Assembly (NCBI GenBank): GCA_943328365.2
Contig: CALPZT020000029.1
Span: 1-10,218, forward strand
Origin: Bifidobacterium breve
GTDB taxonomy: Bacteria > Actinomycetota > Actinomycetes > S36-B12
Length of the DNA stretch: 10,218 bases
Direction: 5' to 3'
Below, in pieces: positions 5,890 through 10,218 of the stretch. The notes under the pieces were generated by a model that was given only the letters and a program-made list of their open reading frames with translations, was not told where the DNA came from and ran no database searches. Within the stretch, counting starts at the first letter, position 1, and every line of letters starts with the position of its first letter. Both the position numbers and the translations under genes were made by a program.

Positions 5890-8800
5890 GGAACCACCTG
5901 CTCACCTTGTCGTTGCGAGGGACACACGAGCTGGTACGAGCAGTAGCGGCAGCCGTCGTTCGGACGGGCGACGAACCCCTCGGCTCTCAGCAGTTCGGCC
6001 GCTTGGCCCAGCTCGATCTCAACCCAGGTCGGCGAGATCGCCTCCAACGCGTCTTGGAACTGGACCTTTGGATCCGCAGCGCCCGGCGCCGCAGGCACGC
6101 GCAACTGCACGAGCGCAGCACCACCGACCTCTGCGTCGTTCTCACGCAGGAGCAGCTGATAGACGCCCAATTGCGCATGCGAGGGAAGGCTGGCATCGGA
6201 GGCAGGCCGGCGGATGTTCTTCAGGTCGATCGCCACCGTGCGACCGGCGCTGTCCTGTTCGATGCGGTCGAGGAATCCGCGCAGCCGCACTGCCTCTGCT
6301 CCTCCGTCACTCGTCGGCACCGAGATCTCCGCCCGGTACTCCTGCTCGGTCGCCAGAAGGGTGCGATCCCCTCGCAGGTGGTAGACGAGGAATCGGGACA
6401 GGGCATCCCTGGCCTCAGCGCGCTCGCTCACCGATTGCCACGCGGCATCGAAGCGCAGATCGCGCCACACCCGGTCGACGAGGGAATCCATGCTCTCGAG
6501 GTCGGCCGGAACCTCACCCTTCGCAACGTAATCGGCTACCGCATGGATGACGCTGCCGAACTTGGTCGACGACGGACGCAGGACATCGGCGTGGGCATCA
6601 TGCTCGAGGAACCACTTGAGCGGACAGGTGAGGATCGACTCGAGGCCGCTGCCCGACAGCGCGATTGGGAGTTCCGCCGGACGAACCGGCCGTTCGTTGA
6701 CGCTCTGAGGTTGAACCCCCCACCAGCGATCAGGGTCGGCGACGCTCACGAGTGGCTCCCCCGACTCGCCGCGAGCGGTGGCCAGTCGAGCCAGTCGCTC
6801 GACGGCTGCCGCGCGCAGGCCCGGCGAGGCATCGGGATCGGCAGCGACGACTCGCAGGTGGGCCACCAGCCCATGGGTAGAGGCTGCGAAGGCCGGGCGA
6901 CCAACGACCCGAACCGGCGTGAGCGCGAGATCGTCGACGAATCGGCTGGGCTGGGGGCCACCGCCGGCCTCCGACGCGAGGCAGGCAACGGTCACTCGCT
7001 GCCGCGCCCGGGTGAGCGCAACGAAGAACAGCCGGCGCTCCTCCGCAAGGAGGTCTGCGGGCCTGACCGGATCACCGACTCCGGCGCGCGTCAGCCGGTC
7101 AGGCTCGAGGACCGACCCGCGGGCGCGCAGATCGGGCCAGGCGCCCTCCTCCGCGCCGACAATCCACACGGCATCCCACTCCAGGCCCTTTGCTCGATGC
7201 GCGGTGAGGATCCTCACGGCATCTGAGCTCACCGATCGCTCAGCGATCGCCTCCGCCGGAATCTGCTGCTCCCGAAGGGAGATGAGGAGGTTCTTCATTC
7301 CGATGACTCCCCGAAAGCGCGCCGATGAGCGCTCTGCGGTATCGAACAGTGCGAGCACAGCATCGATGTTGTGGTGGGCCGAGAAGGAGCCGGCAAGCGC
7401 CGACTGCCTCAAGCGCTCCGGCCAGCCGTGGAGGGTCGAATCGCCAACCCGACCGGACCACAGAGTCCAGAGCACCGCCGCAGGTGAATCACCCCGCTCG
7501 ACTTGCCGGCTCGCTGCATCGATGAGGCGCCGCACGCGATCGACACTGCCGACGAGCTCCTGCTCGCTCTCGTCGACACCATCAAGGCAGAGCGTGCCAC
7601 GAAGCAGATCTCGGATGAGCTCATCAGATGATGCGGGAGTGACCGACGTGTCGATGACCCGCGCCCTTGATCGAAGCAGGCGCCCAAGACGCCTGATCTG
7701 CCAGGTGTCGAGATCGCCAATCGGCGGCCGAAGCAGGTCGACCGCCGAGCTCGCGCTCATCCGACCGGGATCACAGGCGACGTCGAGCGCATTGAGGAGG
7801 ATGGCAACAGCCGGCTCAAGCCGCAGTGGTATCTCATCGGCGGCGACCGCAGCCGGGACCCCTGCTTGAATCATTGCCCGCTGCACGAGCGGGATCGACT
7901 GCGACGAGCGAACGATGACCGCCATATCCGACCATGCGAGCCCGTCGCGAAGGTGCGCATGCTGCACCTCCTGGGCAACATGCGCGGCGCGGGTCGATTC
8001 GCTGTCGAAGAACCGAACGGCAACCTCGCCCCCACGCGCCGGATCGCAGAGCGGATGTCGGTGCGCGTGCGCCGCCGCATTGTCGATGATCCGAAGCGGC
8101 CGCCTGCCGATGACGCGGGAGGCGGCTTCTCGGATCTCCGGCCCGAATCGCCTCGTATGCCGCAGCACGACTGTCGGCGCCGGCATGCCGCTGGCCCCGC
8201 GAAACCGGTGAGGGAAGTCGAATATCCCGGTGACATCAGCCCCTCGGAACGCGTAGATCGACTGATCGGGATCGCCCACCGCGACGATGCTCGTATGGGG
8301 CCCGACGAGCGCCTCGAGCAGTGCCACCTGCAGCGGGTCTGTGTCTTGGTATTCGTCGACGAAGACCGCCCGAATCTGGCCGTGCAGCGCACGCCTGCCC
8401 TGCGGAGTGCGGGCCCACAGCACCGCCCGGTGGAGAAGCTCGGCGTAGTCGACGACATTCTCGAGGACCATGACCTCGCTCTCCTGACGGGCGAGGATGC
8501 CGAGGGCCTCCCACGCCGGCCGACCCGACCGAGCGCCGATCCGCTGGAGCTGAGCCGGTTCAATGCCGAGCTCCTTCGCCCGCGCAAGCACCGCGCGGAC
8601 TTCGTTGGCGAGCCCGAGGGTGTGCAGGGCCCCGGAAAGGTCATCAGGCCAGGCGATCGCCCCATCGTCGACCGCCCCGAGCAGCAGATCGCGGATCCGG
8701 ACATCCTCCTCGGCGCCAGACAAGAGCCGTGGTGGCTCGCGATACTCCTCAGTCGTGCCGTGCTGGAGGGTGAGCCCGTAGGCAAAGGAATGGAAGGTTG

Positions 8801-9089
8801 AGACGGTGGGGAGCAGCCCTCCGCCGAGACGGGTGACGACACGATCACGGAGTTCGCCAGCCGCACGCTTGCCGAAGGTGAGGGCCAGGACGGACGAGGC
8901 AGGGAGCGGATCCACCGGGTCGTTGATCCGGGCGGCGATCGCCTCAACGATCGTCGTCGTCTTGCCGGTGCCGGGCCCGGCCAGGACGAGCAGCGGACCG
9001 GACCGGTGGTTGACGACCTGCTGCTGCTCCGCATCGAGTATCGGCGGGGCCGCGGCCGGGATTGGCGACGGGTCCAAAGCGAACGACAT
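5886..9089 (-). CDS. adnA: AdnA, helicase-nuclease subunit of the AdnAB recombination motor, with iron-sulfur nuclease domain
   Basis: The product is 1,067 residues from ATG 9089. It pairs with AdnB to process DNA ends. The motor has Walker A GPGTGKTT (38-45), FVDEYQDTD (243-251), VGDPDQSIYAFRG (271-283), TAHRAKGLEW (629-638) and FFVALTRAR (688-696). The motif IV region reads LRHTRRFG instead of the commoner YRS form. The C-terminal nuclease shows H849 in FGSVIHAV, D941 in GFLDRIE, D955 and K957 in AIDLKN, and Q973 in HAQLGVYQ. C822 in TCPLKWFLE plus C1047, C1050 and C1056 (CX2CX5C) form the usual iron-sulfur staple of AddB/AdnA-type nucleases. This set marks the subunit as AdnA and not AdnB or UvrD. 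A GGGGAGG ribosome site sits four bases before ATG 9089; the upstream in-frame ATG at 9110 has none, so the shorter protein is preferred. adnA is the first gene of the adnA-adnB operon and diverges from the flippase-like gene. Confidence 0.93.
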   Translation of the reverse strand: MSFALDPSPIPAAAPPILDAEQQQVVNHRSGPLLVLAGPGTGKTTTIVEAIAARINDPVDPLPASSVLALTFGKRAAGELRDRVVTRLGGGLLPTVSTFHSFAYGLTLQHGTTEEYREPPRLLSGAEEDVRIRDLLLGAVDDGAIAWPDDLSGALHTLGLANEVRAVLARAKELGIEPAQLQRIGARSGRPAWEALGILARQESEVMVLENVVDYAELLHRAVLWARTPQGRRALHGQIRAVFVDEYQDTDPLQVALLEALVGPHTSIVAVGDPDQSIYAFRGADVTGIFDFPHRFRGASGMPAPTVVLRHTRRFGPEIREAASRVIGRRPLRIIDNAAAHAHRHPLCDPARGGEVAVRFFDSESTRAAHVAQEVQHAHLRDGLAWSDMAVIVRSSQSIPLVQRAMIQAGVPAAVAADEIPLRLEPAVAILLNALDVACDPGRMSASSAVDLLRPPIGDLDTWQIRRLGRLLRSRARVIDTSVTPASSDELIRDLLRGTLCLDGVDESEQELVGSVDRVRRLIDAASRQVERGDSPAAVLWTLWSGRVGDSTLHGWPERLRQSALAGSFSAHHNIDAVLALFDTAERSSARFRGVIGMKNLLISLREQQIPAEAIAERSVSSDAVRILTAHRAKGLEWDAVWIVGAEEGAWPDLRARGSVLEPDRLTRAGVGDPVRPADLLAEERRLFFVALTRARQRVTVACLASEAGGGPQPSRFVDDLALTPVRVVGRPAFAASTHGLVAHLRVVAADPDASPGLRAAAVERLARLATARGESGEPLVSVADPDRWWGVQPQSVNERPVRPAELPIALSGSGLESILTCPLKWFLEHDAHADVLRPSSTKFGSVIHAVADYVAKGEVPADLESMDSLVDRVWRDLRFDAAWQSVSERAEARDALSRFLVYHLRGDRTLLATEQEYRAEISVPTSDGGAEAVRLRGFLDRIEQDSAGRTVAIDLKNIRRPASDASLPSHAQLGVYQLLLRENDAEVGGAALVQLRVPAAPGAADPKVQFQDALEAISPTWVEIELGQAAELLRAEGFVARPNDGCRYCSYQLVCPSQRQGEQVVP
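5894..5899 (-). promoter_or_regulatory. Ribosome binding site of adnB (AGGTGG)
   Basis: On the minus strand AGGTGG lies four bases before the ATG at 5889, inside the last codons of adnA. It supports the chosen start and re-initiation by ribosomes that finish adnA at the overlapping ATGA. Confidence 0.6.
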
Positions 9090-9093
9090 CGGT

Positions 9094-9100
9094 CCTCCCC
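9094..9100 (-). promoter_or_regulatory. Ribosome binding site of adnA (GGGGAGG), deciding its start
   Basis: On the minus strand GGGGAGG is followed by ACCG and then ATG at 9089. It includes a full GGAGG core. The alternative ATG at 9110, seven codons upstream, has no such sequence before it, so this site decides the start in favour of 9089. Confidence 0.75.
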
Positions 9101-9107
9101 GCGATTG

Positions 9108-9118
9108 CATGTCACATG
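9108..9118. repeat. Small dyad CATGT-C-ACATG in the adnA / flippase promoter region
   Basis: CATGT and ACATG form a perfect 5-1-5 inverted repeat in the 59-bp gap between the two divergent starts, upstream of the adnA ribosome site. It may be an operator for either gene. It does not resemble the GAAC-N4-GTTC type LexA box of actinobacteria. It is short and may be chance. Confidence 0.3.
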
Positions 9119-9133
9119 ACTACCAGCCCCGTC

Positions 9134-9142
9134 TGACAAGAT
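9134..9142 (+). promoter_or_regulatory. Candidate extended -10 of the flippase-like gene (TGA-CAAGAT)
   Basis: TGA CAAGAT is followed by six bases (GCGCAG) and the GTG at 9149. The layout is that of an extended -10 for a leaderless transcript and nearly repeats the element before the acyltransferase start at 1119. No Shine-Dalgarno sequence precedes the GTG. No clear -35 is seen. The TGA is also the in-frame stop that bounds this reading frame upstream. Confidence 0.45.
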
Positions 9143-9148
9143 GCGCAG

Positions 9149-10218
9149 GTGACCTCCCGGGACAGCGCCTCAGGTGACGAGGCGGCAGCCTCATCCCTCG
9201 ATGCTGTCCCTATCGCGATCCCTGGCTCAGCCTCGTTTCCTAGGCGAGTCCGCCGACCGCTCGACCTCGCCCGCTTCGTCGTAGCCATCCTGCTCACCGC
9301 GAGCATCGTCCTGGTCGCCTGGTTCGCCACGAGCACGGCCGCCGGGCTCGGCACGGATCTGTCGACCGGAGCCCAGCTGCTGCCGAGCCTCATCGTCCTT
9401 GCGTTGAACATCATCGGCGGCATCGGCACGCTCGGCCTGCCAATCGCCGCGTCAATCGCGCTCGTCGTCCGGCGCCGGCTTCGGCAGCTCTTCGACGCGC
9501 TCGTTGCGCTCCTCGTCACGATCGTCGTGCTCACGATCGCGACGAACGTCATTTCCAGCCTTGACTCCCCCCGGCTACTCGCCGCCCTCGCCGGGTCGGC
9601 CGGCCCCGGGGGCACGGCAACGGCACCGATCCTTGGCGGCCTCATCGCCTTCATCACCGTCGCACGACTCATGGGCCGGCGCCCATGGAACGTCCTGAGC
9701 ATCCTGGTGATCGGTTCGCTTGTCACGGTCGCGGTCATCAACTCCGGAATTGCGCTTGCCGGAGTAGGGGTTTCGATCTCGATCGGCTGGGCAATCGGGC
9801 TCATCTGCAGATACGCACTCGGCACCCCGACAACGCGGCCGAGCGCCGATGAGATCATCGCGGCACTCTCAAGGGGCGGTTTCACGATCGAATCCCTCGC
9901 CGCTGAGACCACGACGAGCCGTGGGCGCAGGTATCACGCGAGTACGACCGCGGGCCAGCAGTTGCGCATCGCCGTGCTCGACCGAGATCTCGAGGGCGCC
10001 GGACTCGTGAGCGCCCTCTGGACGGCGGTGCGCCTGCGGAGCGACAGCGGCGCGGGTGCCTTCAACATGAGGCGCTCCCTCGATCACACGGCGCTGATGT
10101 ACTACGCCGGACAGGCCGCCGAAGCGCCAATGCCCCGATTGCTCCTGGCATCCGAGATTGGGCCCGATTCCAGTCTCCTTGCCTTCGAGCACATCGATGG
10201 CATCGCATTCTCGGACGC
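9149..10218 (+). CDS. Polytopic membrane protein with kinase-like segment, flippase / LPG-synthase-TM family type, 5' part
   Basis: The frame is open from GTG 9149 to the window edge, giving 356 residues without a stop. An in-frame TGA at 9134-9136 leaves this GTG as the natural start. A soluble N-terminus of about 35 residues ends in RRVRRPLDLARF. About six hydrophobic helices follow, roughly at 42-62, 78-107, 115-137, 158-174, 181-197 and 198-220. Then comes a soluble region starting PSADEIIAALSRGGF (231-245), with a LRIAVLDRD strand, an RRSLDHTALMYYAGQ helix and a LLAFEHIDGIAFSD hinge that resemble the N-lobe of a kinase-like fold. From memory, large actinobacterial proteins of this order end in a second membrane domain of the lysylphosphatidylglycerol synthase TM / flippase type (PF03706), which would lie beyond the window. 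A role in moving or modifying an envelope lipid or glycan precursor is a family inference only. The lysine expected in the kinase strand seems to be Ala275. The family call is moderate; the gene itself is secure. Confidence 0.7.
   Translation, partial: MTSRDSASGDEAAASSLDAVPIAIPGSASFPRRVRRPLDLARFVVAILLTASIVLVAWFATSTAAGLGTDLSTGAQLLPSLIVLALNIIGGIGTLGLPIAASIALVVRRRLRQLFDALVALLVTIVVLTIATNVISSLDSPRLLAALAGSAGPGGTATAPILGGLIAFITVARLMGRRPWNVLSILVIGSLVTVAVINSGIALAGVGVSISIGWAIGLICRYALGTPTTRPSADEIIAALSRGGFTIESLAAETTTSRGRRYHASTTAGQQLRIAVLDRDLEGAGLVSALWTAVRLRSDSGAGAFNMRRSLDHTALMYYAGQAAEAPMPRLLLASEIGPDSSLLAFEHIDGIAFSD

Noticed and set aside
5907..7226. 439-residue open frame on the plus strand opposite adnA
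   Set aside because: It is an antisense shadow caused by high-GC codon bias; it overlaps the conserved nuclease and motor motifs of AdnA and shows no recognizable domain.
6778..8801. Further long plus-strand open frames opposite adnA (6778-7869 and 7866-8801)
   Set aside because: Ser/Arg/Ala/Pro-rich or charged shadow translations without domains; the minus-strand helicase explains the region.
2536..9089. Possible AddAB, RecBCD or a defence-island helicase-nuclease system
   Set aside because: Both subunits carry an intact SF1 motor and a C-terminal nuclease, one with iron-sulfur cysteines, and they lie next to nudC and mycoredoxin. That matches AdnAB. AddB and RecC have degenerate motors, and no defence genes are nearby.
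9090..9110. Upstream ATG of adnA at 9110 (adds seven residues)
   Set aside because: No ribosome binding site precedes it, whereas ATG 9089 has GGGGAGG four bases upstream.
9112..9912. 266-residue open frame on the minus strand opposite the flippase-like gene
   Set aside because: It is low-complexity (Ser, Arg, Thr, Pro rich), has no motif, and lies antisense to a frame with clear transmembrane and kinase-like features.
1..10218. Search for tRNA, rRNA, CRISPR arrays, insertion sequences and attachment sites
   Set aside because: No repeated spacers, transposase motifs, integrase, tRNA-like cloverleaf or long direct repeats were seen; coding sequence covers almost the whole window.

Overview
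The window is 10.2 kb of gene-dense, high-GC DNA. It has GTG starts, very short intergenic gaps, and a mycoredoxin, an NADH pyrophosphatase and an AdnA/AdnB pair. This points to an actinomycete. Weak family resemblances (NudC and flippase style, leaderless-looking GTG starts) suggest something near Microbacteriaceae, but the genus cannot be fixed from the sequence alone.

Layout, left to right: (1) the 3' end of a mycoredoxin gene (+, 2-139); (2) nudC, an NADH pyrophosphatase of the Nudix family (-, 150-1085), convergent with the mycoredoxin gene and 10 bp from it; (3) a membrane acyltransferase of family 3 (+, 1119-2429), divergent from nudC with only 33 bp between the two GTG starts; (4) a 106-bp convergent gap; (5) adnB (-, 2536-5889) and adnA (-, 5886-9089), two very large genes joined by an ATGA overlap, covering almost two thirds of the window; (6) a 59-bp divergent promoter region; (7) the 5' part of a polytopic membrane protein with a kinase-like segment, of the actinobacterial flippase / lysylphosphatidylglycerol-synthase-TM type (+, 9149 to the window edge).

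The gene order mycoredoxin(+) / nudC(-) / ... / adnB(-) / adnA(-) matches, from memory, the Mycobacterium tuberculosis block Rv3198A-Rv3199c-(Rv3200c)-Rv3201c-Rv3202c. In that species the slot between nudC and adnB holds a putative potassium channel. Here the slot holds an acyltransferase on the opposite strand. The block combines redox and nucleotide housekeeping (mycoredoxin, NudC) with double-strand-break processing (AdnAB). The two + strand membrane proteins are neighbours with no clear functional link to it.

I see no RNA genes, CRISPR arrays, insertion sequences, prophage genes or toxin/defence modules. The window is mostly an ordinary chromosomal core region. The points most worth a second look are a start-region motif shared by the two + strand genes (leaderless-type promoters), the variant zinc site in NudC, the apparent loss of the kinase lysine in the last protein, and the gene swap between nudC and adnB. 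No stretch longer than about 110 bases lacks a gene.
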